Source: Sphingomonas sp. CROZ-RG-20F-R02-07 (lineage in GTDB: Bacteria > Pseudomonadota > Alphaproteobacteria > Sphingomonadales > Sphingomonadaceae). Taken from it: a stretch of DNA of 37,797 nt. The notes beneath the pieces are model-generated. The model worked only from the letters and a program-made list of their open reading frames with translations. It searched no databases and had not been told where the DNA came from. The translations under genes were made by a program, and so were the position numbers. The DNA lies in NCBI RefSeq assembly GCF_022662335.1, contig NZ_JAKNQJ010000019.1, positions 1-37,797 of the forward strand. Reading direction: 5' to 3'. The number at the start of each line of letters is the position of its first letter. Position 1 is the stretch's first letter. Positions 9,603 through 17,587 of this stretch are shown here, in pieces.

Positions 9603-10373
9603 TTAGCCGAAGACCGGCGTTCGTTTGGCGCGGAAGGCCGCCACTCCTTCCCGGAACTCGGGCCCGCCAAGGCAGAAAGCCGCGGCGACCTGCTCACTTT
9701 GGAGGTAGTAATCCAGGGCGACACTACCGCCCGAGAGCAGGCGCTTGGTCTGGGCAAGCGCGTTGGGCGCGAACGCCGCCAAGCGGGCTGCAAGGGCGAG
9801 AGTGTCGTCCTCGAGCCCGTTTCCCGCCAGCAGATCGCAGAGGCCACGCTCCGTAGCCTCTTCCGCGCTCATCGTCCGGTCGTCGAGTATGAACCGCCTC
9901 GCCCCTTGTTCGCCGAGCCTGGCGCGCAGGAAGTAGGGCAGTCCCATATCGGGTGTCAGGCCGATGCGCAGGAATGGCGCACTGAACCGGGCGTCCCGCG
10001 ACGCGATGACGTAATCGCAGGCGAGCGCGAAGCCGAGCGCGCCGCCTGCGCAGGCACCCTGGACGGAGGCAATGGTTGCCTTGAGCGAGCCCGCGATTGC
10101 GTGCACGCAGCCGAGCAGGTCGCGGTGAAACGCCCCGAACGCGGCGAGGTCGAGCTGTTCCATATAGTGAAGGTCACCACCGGCCGAGAAGGCGGAACCC
10201 TCGCCGGCCAGAATGATGACGCGGACATCCGGATCGGCGTTCGCGTCGTCCAAAGCCGCCTGCAGCGTCGCCCGGACCGCTTCGTTGATGGCGTTTAACG
10301 CCTCCGGTCGCGCGAGCGTGATGCGTCGGACGCGCGCGCGAGGCATATCGACCCGGACGGGTAGGCCAGTCAT
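9603..10373 (-). CDS. Enoyl-CoA hydratase/isomerase family protein (1)
   Basis: A 256-residue crotonase. The CoA-binding block ITLARPEALNAIN is followed by SAFSAGGDLHYM and the oxyanion-hole region GACAGGALGFALACDY, then GLTPDMGLPYFLRARLG. The first catalytic Glu of classical hydratases is not at its usual place in the GACAGGALG segment, so isomerase or another crotonase chemistry is possible. It overlaps the acyl-CoA dehydrogenase gene by four bases (ATGA) and is followed 15 bases later by an NMO-like gene, so co-expression is very likely. Confidence 0.9.
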   Translation of the reverse strand: MTGLPVRVDMPRARVRRITLARPEALNAINEAVRATLQAALDDANADPDVRVIILAGEGSAFSAGGDLHYMEQLDLAAFGAFHRDLLGCVHAIAGSLKATIASVQGACAGGALGFALACDYVIASRDARFSAPFLRIGLTPDMGLPYFLRARLGEQGARRFILDDRTMSAEEATERGLCDLLAGNGLEDDTLALAARLAAFAPNALAQTKRLLSGGSVALDYYLQSEQVAAAFCLGGPEFREGVAAFRAKRTPVFG

Positions 10374-12109
10374 GCGACTCGCTTTCCCACCATAACGGTC
10401 GAGCGCAGCACGGCAGGATCAGCCAGCGCCGTCTCGGCGAATGCGAAAGCGGCGGGCAGGAGGTGCCCGAAGAAGAACAGGGCGGTGGCGACACGCGCGC
10501 CATCGCTCCTTCCCGACCGCGCGACCTCCACTCGAGCATCGCCGGCCAATATCCACGCGGCGCAGGTGAGAGCGACCATCTGTAGATAGGGTGTCGCCGC
10601 GGCGTCGATGCCGAATCTGTCCTGCGCCCGCGTAAGCAGCGCAGCCGTGGTCTGCCTGACGCAGGCTTCGGACTTCGCCAGCCGGTCCGCCAGCTGCGCC
10701 AAGACCGCACCGCCCGTGGACCGCAGCGCCTCAATCTCAGAATCCATCCGATCGAACAGCTCCGACGCGGTCGCACCACCGTCCGCCAGCACCTTGCGCC
10801 GAAGCAGGTCGAGCGCCTGGATGCCGTTGGTGCCTTCGTAAATGGGCAGGATGCGCGCGTCGCGCAGGTCCTGGGCAACACCGGTTTCCTCGATGTATCC
10901 CATGCCGCCATGAACCTGCACCGACAGATCGGCGACCTCGCAGCCGACCTGGGTCGCCCAGGCTTTTACGATCGGGATGAGCAGGCTGGCCATCGCCTGC
11001 GCGCCGGGCTCATGCAGCCGATGCGCGCGGTCGAGCTCGGCTGCCGCCAGATAAAGGAGCCCGCGGGCGCCCGCGACCTTCGCGCGCATGGTGGCCAGCA
11101 TGCGCCGGACATCGGCATGCACGTCGATCGCGACCGGCCCGTCGGCATCTCTCCCCTGGACACGCTCGGCGGCATAGGCCGCAGCGCGACCATAGGCGCG
11201 TTGCGCAATGCCGAGCCCTTCCAGCCCGACGCCCAGCCGGGCGTTGTTCATCATGGTGAACATCGCCTGGAGCCCTCGGTGCGGCTCGCCGACCAGATCG
11301 CCGATGGCGGGTTCGTCGTCGCCGAACTGCATCACCGCGGTCGGGCAAGCGCGCAGGCCGAGCTTGTGCTCGATCGAGACGCAGCGGACGCCGTTGCGTG
11401 CGCCGAGATCACCGCCCGGCTCTACCAGATACTTGGGCACGACAAAGAGCGAAATGCCCCGCGTGCCCTCGGGCGCGTCTGGCAGGCGCGCGAGCACGAG
11501 GTGGACGATGTTGTCGGCCAAGTCATGTTCACCGCAGCTGATGAATATCTTCTGGCCAACGATCGCATAGCGCCCGTCTTCCGTCGGCGCTGCCCGCGAC
11601 CGTACCTGCGACAGGTCGGAGCCCGCTTGCGGTTCGGTCAGGTTCATGGTGGCGGTCCACTCGCCGCTCACCAGCTTGGGCAGATAGGTTTTGCGCTGTA
11701 CGTCCGTGCCGTGGGCGAGCAGCAGCTCCACCCCGCCGAGCGTCAGGAGCGGGCACAGGCCGAAGGACAGGTTAGCCGCGTGCCAGATCTCTCCTACAGC
11801 ATTGGCGAGCAGCAGCGGCAGGTTCTGCCCGCCATACGCCTCCGGGGCGCCCAGCGACGTCCAGCCTCCATCCCGCAAAGCGCGATACGCCTCGACCCAG
11901 CCCGCGGGCGTTCGCACACCGTTCGCCGTCCACGTACAGCCCTCGACGTCTCCCGGTCGGTTGAGCGGCGCGAGCACACCGGTCGCGAACCCGGCTGCCG
12001 CCTCGAGGATGGGCCCGGACAGTTCTGCGGCGTCGGGATCAATGGCCGCGAGGCCAGCGCGCTCGAGCGCAAAGGCGATGTCGTCGATCGGAGCCTGGAA
12101 CTCAGCCAT
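10370..12109 (-). CDS. Acyl-CoA dehydrogenase, long (about 580-residue) type
   Basis: An FAD enzyme that introduces an alpha,beta double bond into an acyl-CoA. The 579-residue length and C-terminal extension match the DmdC/FadE5-like branch rather than the 380-residue short type. The central block MNLTEPQAGSDLSQVRSRA and the Ser/Gly turn KIFISCGEHDLADNIVHLVLA are the FAD and substrate loops. GGMGYIEETGVAQDLRDARI and PIYEGTNGIQALDLLRRK follow, the latter containing the likely catalytic Glu. The start at 12109 has AGAGG upstream and overlaps the ligase gene by eight bases. The electrons would go to ETF, which is not encoded here. Confidence 0.93.
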   Translation of the reverse strand: MAEFQAPIDDIAFALERAGLAAIDPDAAELSGPILEAAAGFATGVLAPLNRPGDVEGCTWTANGVRTPAGWVEAYRALRDGGWTSLGAPEAYGGQNLPLLLANAVGEIWHAANLSFGLCPLLTLGGVELLLAHGTDVQRKTYLPKLVSGEWTATMNLTEPQAGSDLSQVRSRAAPTEDGRYAIVGQKIFISCGEHDLADNIVHLVLARLPDAPEGTRGISLFVVPKYLVEPGGDLGARNGVRCVSIEHKLGLRACPTAVMQFGDDEPAIGDLVGEPHRGLQAMFTMMNNARLGVGLEGLGIAQRAYGRAAAYAAERVQGRDADGPVAIDVHADVRRMLATMRAKVAGARGLLYLAAAELDRAHRLHEPGAQAMASLLIPIVKAWATQVGCEVADLSVQVHGGMGYIEETGVAQDLRDARILPIYEGTNGIQALDLLRRKVLADGGATASELFDRMDSEIEALRSTGGAVLAQLADRLAKSEACVRQTTAALLTRAQDRFGIDAAATPYLQMVALTCAAWILAGDARVEVARSGRSDGARVATALFFFGHLLPAAFAFAETALADPAVLRSTVMVGKRVA

Positions 12110-13682
12110 GCGTTACCTCTGTTTCTGCAAGCGCGGCCTGCTCGTGGAGGCGGCGCAGCAGCTTCTTGTCGATCTTGCCGATCGCCGTCATCGGCAGCTC
12201 GCGGACGATTTCGACCCGTTTGGGTGCCTGGATCGAGCCCTTGCGCTCCTTCACGTGGCGGATGAGCGCATCGGACGTACAATCCTCGCCCGGCCTGAGC
12301 ACGACGAAGGCGGTCACCGCCTCGCCCCAGCGAGGATCGGGGAGGCCGATCACCGCGGACACCGCGACCGCGTGATGGGCCGCCAACGCATCCTCGACCT
12401 CTCGGGAGTAGACGTTGAACCCGCCGCTGATGATGAGGTCCTTTTTGCGATCGACGATGAAGAGGAACCCCCGATCGTCGCGTCGGGCGATGTCGCCCGT
12501 GCGCAGCCAGCCGTCGCCCAGCGTTTCGGCGGTCTGTTCGGGCAGGTTATGATACCAGTCGAGCGCGGCCGGGCTGCGAACGCAAATCTCGCCGGTCTCG
12601 TCGGGACCCGCCTCATTCCCCTGCTCGTCCAGCAGGCGCACCTCGCAGGACGAGGCGGGGAAGCCGCACGAGGAGAACAGCTCCGGACGAGCAAGGTCGT
12701 GGTCGGCCCGACCAAGGATGGCGATCGGCAGGCATTCGGTCTGGCCATAGCCCTGCGAGAACACCGGGCCGATCCGCTCCAGTCCTTCGGCCAGTCGCGC
12801 TGGCGACATGGGCGCCGCACCGTAGTGGAGCAGCTCGAGACGGGACAGGTCGGCCGCGTCCAGACCCGGCGCGTCGAGCAGCGCGTAGATCATCGAAGGG
12901 ACCAGGAAGGAGGTGTTGATGCCCTCGCGCGGGATAAGGTTGAGAACCTCATCGATATCGAAGCCGCGCAGCAGGTGAGCGGTGCCGCCCAGGCGCAACG
13001 TCGGGATGATGAACGTGCCGGCCGCGTGACTGTTGGGCGCGATGCCAAGATATTGGGGGGTCGCCGGCCACTCCCAATCGGCGAGCGGTGCGTGAACCGC
13101 AAAGGCCGCGGCAGCGCGGTGGCTCCGCACCGCGCCCTTGCTGCGGCCCGTCGTGCCTCCCGTATAGTGAATGGTCGCGACCGCGTCGGGATCGGCGAGG
13201 TCGCGTACCGTTGCCGCACCTTGAGCTGCGGCCTGTTCGACCAGATCGGGCGCGAAGCCCGATCGTCCCAGCGAGAGCAGGGCGACCGATCGCGGCAACA
13301 GGCCGTGGAGGGCTTCGCCGCGGTCGGCATGGCCCGTCGCATCGACCAGGAGGCAAGCGGCGCCGCTATCGGCTACCTGGAACAGCTGGTCGTCGAGGGA
13401 CGCCTTGGGATGCAGCCAGGTGATGCCAAGGCCCGACGCTTGCGCGGCGATCCCGGCGCACCAGGATTCCGCCGAATTGTCGGACAGGATCGCGATCATC
13501 GCTCCCGGCGGCAGCGCCATGCCGGCAAACACCGCCTGCATGCGCCCGATCAGATCGAGCGCGCCGCGATAGCGAAGCCGCCCGCCCGGCCAGGCAAACG
13601 CAACCCGCTCCGGATAGCGGGTAAGCGCGGCCAGCGCCTGTCCGCTCATTGTCAGTCCGCTGTGGCGACCAGCTTGGCCCAT
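12102..13682 (-). CDS. AMP-dependent acyl-CoA synthetase/ligase
   Basis: An ANL-superfamily enzyme of 526 residues that activates a carboxylic acid to its CoA thioester through an acyl-adenylate. Residues 171-183 (IHYTGGTTGRSKG) are the P-loop. SQGYGQTECLP is the adenine-binding motif. TGDIARRDDRGFLFIVDRKK carries the ribose-binding Asp and hinge, and PMTAIGKIDKK the catalytic Lys. It supplies the CoA esters for the neighbouring dehydrogenase, hydratase, SDR and thiolase. The start at 13682 follows GGCGGGA. A second Met at 13649 is possible. Confidence 0.93.
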   Translation of the reverse strand: MGQAGRHSGLTMSGQALAALTRYPERVAFAWPGGRLRYRGALDLIGRMQAVFAGMALPPGAMIAILSDNSAESWCAGIAAQASGLGITWLHPKASLDDQLFQVADSGAACLLVDATGHADRGEALHGLLPRSVALLSLGRSGFAPDLVEQAAAQGAATVRDLADPDAVATIHYTGGTTGRSKGAVRSHRAAAAFAVHAPLADWEWPATPQYLGIAPNSHAAGTFIIPTLRLGGTAHLLRGFDIDEVLNLIPREGINTSFLVPSMIYALLDAPGLDAADLSRLELLHYGAAPMSPARLAEGLERIGPVFSQGYGQTECLPIAILGRADHDLARPELFSSCGFPASSCEVRLLDEQGNEAGPDETGEICVRSPAALDWYHNLPEQTAETLGDGWLRTGDIARRDDRGFLFIVDRKKDLIISGGFNVYSREVEDALAAHHAVAVSAVIGLPDPRWGEAVTAFVVLRPGEDCTSDALIRHVKERKGSIQAPKRVEIVRELPMTAIGKIDKKLLRRLHEQAALAETEVTHG

Positions 13683-13691
13683 CGTCCCGCC

Positions 13692-14459
13692 CTACCGCGC
13701 CGTCATCCGCGCGCCGCCGTCGAGGTCTATGACGGTGGCGTTCAAATAGGCATTCTCCGCGATGTGCCGGACCAGCGCGCCGAACTCGGTCGGTCGGCCC
13801 ATGCGGTTCGGGAATAGGATCGTCTTGTCTATCAGCGACTGCGCGACCTGCGGCGGCAGGCCCGCGATCATCGCCGTCTCGAACACCCCTGGCGAGATCG
13901 TGACGACCCGGATGCCATGCGGCGCGAGATCGCGGGCGACGGGCAGCGTAAGCCCGATCACCCCCGCCTTGCTGGCGCTGTAGGCCGCTTGACCGACCTG
14001 CCCCTGCGTGGCCGCGCCCGATGCGGTGTTGACGATGACTCCGCGCTCGCCGCTGTCGGGATCGGGCGCGTTCTCCACCATCTGCGCGGCCGCGAGCCGG
14101 ATGAGGTTGAAGCTGCCCGTTAGATTGATCGCGATGACCTTGTCCCACGTCGGCAAGGGAAACGGCGCGCCCTTGGAAACGGTCTTGGCGGCGTCTGCCA
14201 CGCCGGCGCAGTTCACGGCTAGATACGGCCTGCCGAGCGCCGCCACGGCAGCGTCGAGCGCCGCGCTGACGCTGGCCGCGTCGGCCACGTCGACGATGTG
14301 GGCGAAGCAGCCCAGTTCGGTCCGGACGGCATCGAGGGCGGCGATATCACGGTCGAGCGCCGCCACGCGCGCGCCCGCGGCCGCCAGCGCGCGGCAGGTG
14401 TCGAGCCCGAGGCCCGACCCCGCGCCGGTCACGACCGCCATTCTCCCCTGAAGTCTCAC
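13692..14459 (-). CDS. HSD10-like short-chain dehydrogenase (3-hydroxyacyl-CoA dehydrogenase type)
   Basis: A 255-residue SDR. TGAGSGLG (11-18) binds NAD(P), Asp37 in ALDRD suggests NAD preference, and NCAG is at 83-86. The Ser-Tyr-Lys triad is Ser147, Tyr160 and Lys164 (YSASK). Features such as GAPFPLPTWDKVIAINLTG, ARDLAPHGIRVVTISPG and YLNATVIDLDGGARM resemble type II 3-hydroxyacyl-CoA dehydrogenase (HSD10), which fits the third step of beta-oxidation. GTG 14459 is chosen as start because GGGAGG precedes it and the family N-terminus begins there. The open frame goes back to 14540 without family sequence. Confidence 0.9.
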   Translation of the reverse strand: MRLQGRMAVVTGAGSGLGLDTCRALAAAGARVAALDRDIAALDAVRTELGCFAHIVDVADAASVSAALDAAVAALGRPYLAVNCAGVADAAKTVSKGAPFPLPTWDKVIAINLTGSFNLIRLAAAQMVENAPDPDSGERGVIVNTASGAATQGQVGQAAYSASKAGVIGLTLPVARDLAPHGIRVVTISPGVFETAMIAGLPPQVAQSLIDKTILFPNRMGRPTEFGALVRHIAENAYLNATVIDLDGGARMTAR

Positions 14460-14478
14460 CGCCGCCCTCCCTGCCCGT

Positions 14479-15720
14479 TCATCGCGCCAGCACGGTGATG
14501 CACGCGACCGCTTCCTCGATCCCGTGCAGCCCGCCGCCATTCTCCGCCAGCGCCACCCGCGCGCCCTCGACCTGGCGCGGCCCCGCCTCGCCGCGCAACT
14601 GGGTGACCAGCTCGTGTAGCTGCGCGAGCCCGGTGGCCCCGACCGGGTGCCCCTTCGACTCCAGTCCGCCCGACGGATTCACCGGAATGGCACCGCTGAT
14701 CGAGGTCGCGCCGCTTTCGGAGAACGCCCCGCCCTCGCCGAAGCCGCAAAAGCCGAGATTCTCGATTTGGATGATCTCGCCGACCGCAGTCGCGTCATGG
14801 ACCTCGGCGACGTCGACGTCGCGGGGCCCGACTCCCGCGCGCTCATAGGCGCGCGTCGCGCCCAGCGCGGTCAGGTGCCGCCTGACGTCGAGCGGGTCGC
14901 GGTCGCTCCCCGTCTGGACGACGCTGGCGAGCACGCGGACCGCGCGCGACCGGCTTGCGCCCGCGCGGGCGAGGCCCCGCTCGCTCGCCAGGATCACCGC
15001 CGCCGCGCCGTCCGAGATCGGCGAACACATCGGCAAGGTGAGCGGATAGGTGATCGGCGGAGCGGCGAGCACGTCGTCGATCGAGTAATCGTCGCGAAAT
15101 TGGGAGAGCGGGTTGTGGACCGAATGGTGGTGGTTCTTCGCCGCCACTGCCGCGATCTGGCGCTGCGTGGTGCCGTATTCGCGCATGTGCTGGCGAGCGA
15201 ACGCCGCGTAGACGTCCATGAAGGCGCTGTACGGCTTGGGCGAGGTCGTGCCGTTGGGCACGTCCAGCCCTGCGCCCAGCGCGCGCAGCCGTGCGTGGGT
15301 GCCCTCCGCGTCACCGACGTCCATGCCGCTGTCGAACGCGGACATCATCCGCGACCGGTCCTGCGAGAACAGCTTCTCGGCCCCGAGCGCGAGCACGATG
15401 TGCGCTTCGCCCGCCCTGATCTGCGCGACGGCGAGCGCGAAGGCCGAGCTGGCGCTCGCGCAGGCGTTCTCGACGTTGAACACGGGAATGCCGCCGATGC
15501 CCATCTCGCGTAGCGCGATCTGGCCGCGGACCATGTGCTGGCCGTCCATATGGCCCTGGGCGGCGTTAGCGAAGAACGCCGCCTCGATCGCGGACGCCTC
15601 TATGCCCGCGTCCGCGAGCGCCGCCGCGACCGCCTCGGCGCTCATCCGCTTGACGCTCCAATCGAGCAGGCGACCAAAGCGCGTCATGCCGCTGCCGATG
15701 ATGTACACGTCGCCGCTCAA
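14479..15720 (-). CDS. Thiolase-family protein (SCP2-type acetyl-CoA acyltransferase)
   Basis: The expected last enzyme of the beta-oxidation set, cleaving 3-ketoacyl-CoA. VFNVENACASASSAFALAV carries the nucleophilic Cys. AEVHDATAVGEIIQIENLGF and ESKGHPVGATGLAQ carry the catalytic His of the SCP2/lipid-transfer thiolases, and the end has ALAENGGG in place of a normal second catalytic Cys motif. It is the first gene of the minus-strand operon. The frame opens at a TTG at 15774, but a TTGACT -35-like box at 15777-15782 makes a start at TTG 15720, behind GGGAGC, more plausible. Confidence 0.88.
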   Translation of the reverse strand: MSGDVYIIGSGMTRFGRLLDWSVKRMSAEAVAAALADAGIEASAIEAAFFANAAQGHMDGQHMVRGQIALREMGIGGIPVFNVENACASASSAFALAVAQIRAGEAHIVLALGAEKLFSQDRSRMMSAFDSGMDVGDAEGTHARLRALGAGLDVPNGTTSPKPYSAFMDVYAAFARQHMREYGTTQRQIAAVAAKNHHHSVHNPLSQFRDDYSIDDVLAAPPITYPLTLPMCSPISDGAAAVILASERGLARAGASRSRAVRVLASVVQTGSDRDPLDVRRHLTALGATRAYERAGVGPRDVDVAEVHDATAVGEIIQIENLGFCGFGEGGAFSESGATSISGAIPVNPSGGLESKGHPVGATGLAQLHELVTQLRGEAGPRQVEGARVALAENGGGLHGIEEAVACITVLAR

Positions 15721-15774
15721 GACGATCCCGCTCCCGCTTGCTTGTTGCGACCCCTTGGAATACGTTTCTACCAA

Positions 15775-15782
15775 CGAGTCAA
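15775..15782 (-). promoter_or_regulatory. Possible -35 region of the thiolase operon
   Basis: The minus strand reads TTGACTCG here, with TTGGTAG directly after. The same TTGACTCG occurs at 17506-17513 upstream of the TonB receptor. A shared promoter or operator recognised by the neighbouring TetR protein is an inference. No convincing -10 box can be fixed. Confidence 0.35.
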
Positions 15783-15809
15783 ATACATTGTTCGTGGAGC
15801 CGTGCAGCT

Positions 15810-16778
15810 ATGAGCGAGATCAGATATGGGCGACCCGGACTCGCCGCCGAGATGCGGTCGGGACTGCGGGTGCCGGTGATAGCGGGCCCGATGTTCCTGG
15901 TGTCCGGTCCCGACCTGATCGCGGCGACGTGCCGCGCCGGCGTGATCGGCGCGTTGCCGGCGCTCAATGCCCGTACCAGCGACATCTTCGATGGCTGGCT
16001 GACCGATCTGGCCGCTTCGCTGCCCGCTCACGCGGCGCCCTATGCGGTCAACCTCATCGTCCACCGGTCAAACCCGCGGCTGGAAGCCGACCTGGACATC
16101 ACCGCGCGTCACAAGGCACCGGTCATCATCGCCTCGATCGGCAACCCGGCTCCGGTCATTGACCGCGTGAAGGGCTATGGCGGCGTCGTACTGTCGGATG
16201 TCGCCACCGTGCGGCACGCCCGCCGCGCCGCAGAGAGCGGTGCCGATGGCCTGATCCTGCTGTGCGCCGGCGCTGGCGGCAACACGGGGTGGATGAGTCC
16301 CTTCGCGTTCCTGACCGAGGTGCGCGCCTTCTTCGATGGGCCGGTCATCTTGGCCGGCGCGCTGTCGCGTGGCGAGCATATCCGGGCCGCCGAACTGCTG
16401 GGTGCGGACATGGCGCTTCTCGGAACACCGTTCATCGCCGCCGAAGAGAGCCTCGCGTCGACAGACTACCGTCAGATGCTGGTGGACAGCAATGCCGACG
16501 ATATCGTGCTCACCGCCGAGATCACCGGCATTCCCGCCAACATGCTTCGCAAGAGCCTCGATAGGACCGGTTTCCGCCCGGACGAGCAGCATAAGGGACA
16601 GAAATTCGACGTCGTCACCGAAACCAGCACGCTTCGCGCGTGGCGCGACATCTGGAGCGCGGGACACGGGGTGGGCGACGTCAGGTCAATCGAGCCCGCC
16701 GCGTCGATCGTGGCGCGGCTGGCGGTCGGTTACGACCGCGCCGCGGCGCGTCCGGGCCTGAACGCCCGCGTCGCCTAG
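15810..16778 (+). CDS. Nitronate monooxygenase-like flavoprotein (3)
   Basis: A 322-residue NMO-family protein, divergent from the thiolase operon. It has LRVPVIAGPMFLVSGPDLIAATC, LLCAGAGGNTGWMSPFAFLTE, VILAGALSRGEHIRAAELLGADMALLGTPFI and the end motif RDIWSAGHGVGDVRSIEP. These match the paralogue at 8655-9587 block for block. ATG 15810 is chosen because GGAG stands about ten bases upstream and the homology starts there. The frame itself extends upstream. It ends four bases before the convergent tetR stop. The true substrate is unknown. Confidence 0.9.
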   Translation: MSEIRYGRPGLAAEMRSGLRVPVIAGPMFLVSGPDLIAATCRAGVIGALPALNARTSDIFDGWLTDLAASLPAHAAPYAVNLIVHRSNPRLEADLDITARHKAPVIIASIGNPAPVIDRVKGYGGVVLSDVATVRHARRAAESGADGLILLCAGAGGNTGWMSPFAFLTEVRAFFDGPVILAGALSRGEHIRAAELLGADMALLGTPFIAAEESLASTDYRQMLVDSNADDIVLTAEITGIPANMLRKSLDRTGFRPDEQHKGQKFDVVTETSTLRAWRDIWSAGHGVGDVRSIEPAASIVARLAVGYDRAAARPGLNARVA

Positions 16779-16782
16779 GCGC

Positions 16783-17445
16783 TCACGTCGCGCGAATGCC
16801 TTGAGACAGCAGATCGACGAACGTGTCGCTGACCTGCTGTCCCGTCCGCTCTCCGCCCGGATCGAACCAGCGGGTCATCCAATTGACCGCGCCCAGGAAG
16901 AAGAAGACGGTCAGCTTCGGGTCGAGCCTCCGGACCGACCCGTCCTTCATGCCCTCTTCCAGCAGCTCGCGCAGCGTCCGGTCGAACCTGGCGCGCCGCG
17001 CCGCAATGACCTTGCGATTATGCGGCTCGAGCGCATCGAACTCGGTCAGAACTGCCAGCGTCCCCGCCTCGCCGACCAGCAGGTCGATATAGGTCCGCGC
17101 CAACAGCACCATGCGATCGAACCCAGTTCCTTTGGCCTGGAGCGCGATGGCCGACGCCTGGTCGGCAAGATCGTTCGAGATGACATGGCATTCAAAAAGG
17201 ATGTCCTGCTTGCTCTTCACGTAATAATAAAGGGCGGCCTTGGTGACGCCGAGCTCCTGGGCCACGTCGATGAGCGAGGTGTCGTGATAGCCCCTAGCGC
17301 TAAAGGCCCGCGCGGCCTCGCGGATCAGCGCTGCCCGCTTCGCGCCGAACTGCTCGTCGGAGCTTTGCACCGCGTTCTTCCAGACGGCTTCTCGTTTCGG
17401 ACGCGCCAATAGACTTCCTCGCTGCTCCGACCCGCCATCCCGCAT
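16783..17445 (-). CDS. TetR-family transcriptional regulator
   Basis: A 220-residue repressor-type protein. Residues about 38-82 form the helix-turn-helix (AALIREAARAFSARGYHDTS, VAQELGVTKAALYYYVKSKQ), followed by an all-helical ligand domain. The arrangement resembles KstR2/FadR-like TetR proteins that sense acyl-CoA thioesters, which fits its position inside a CoA-dependent catabolic cluster. ATG 17445 has GGGGAGG directly upstream. An inverted repeat at 17488-17507, between this gene and the TonB receptor, is the likely operator. Confidence 0.92.
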   Translation of the reverse strand: MRDGGSEQRGSLLARPKREAVWKNAVQSSDEQFGAKRAALIREAARAFSARGYHDTSLIDVAQELGVTKAALYYYVKSKQDILFECHVISNDLADQASAIALQAKGTGFDRMVLLARTYIDLLVGEAGTLAVLTEFDALEPHNRKVIAARRARFDRTLRELLEEGMKDGSVRRLDPKLTVFFFLGAVNWMTRWFDPGGERTGQQVSDTFVDLLSQGIRAT

Positions 17446-17487
17446 AGCGCCTCCCCTATCAAGTAGGCTGTCTGGTAGCGTTTCACT

Positions 17488-17507
17488 AACCAATAGGAAG
17501 GTTGGTT
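17488..17507. promoter_or_regulatory. Candidate TetR operator (inverted repeat)
   Basis: AACCAA (17488-17493), eight bases, then TTGGTT (17502-17507) form a dyad in the divergent tetR/receptor intergenic region. The right arm overlaps the putative -35 box of the receptor promoter, so a bound dimer would block it and probably also tetR itself. Confidence 0.55.
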
Positions 17508-17534
17508 GACTCGCCGGTCGAATCGCAACAATGT
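17506..17534 (+). promoter_or_regulatory. Putative promoter of the TonB-receptor operon
   Basis: TTGACT at 17506-17511, a 17-base spacer and CAATGT at 17529-17534 resemble a sigma-70 promoter with a good -35 and a weak -10 box. It lies about 55 bases before the receptor start. Confidence 0.4.
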
Positions 17535-17587
17535 GACGCTAGCGGATCGGTGCGGAGAAGCGCCGACCGTCAGGAGAGGAGGACGTC

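Noticed and set aside
11691..13817. A 708-residue plus-strand open frame opposite the acyl-CoA dehydrogenase and ligase
   Set aside because: It is antisense to two genes with complete family motifs and shows no recognisable domain. Long antisense frames are common at this GC content.
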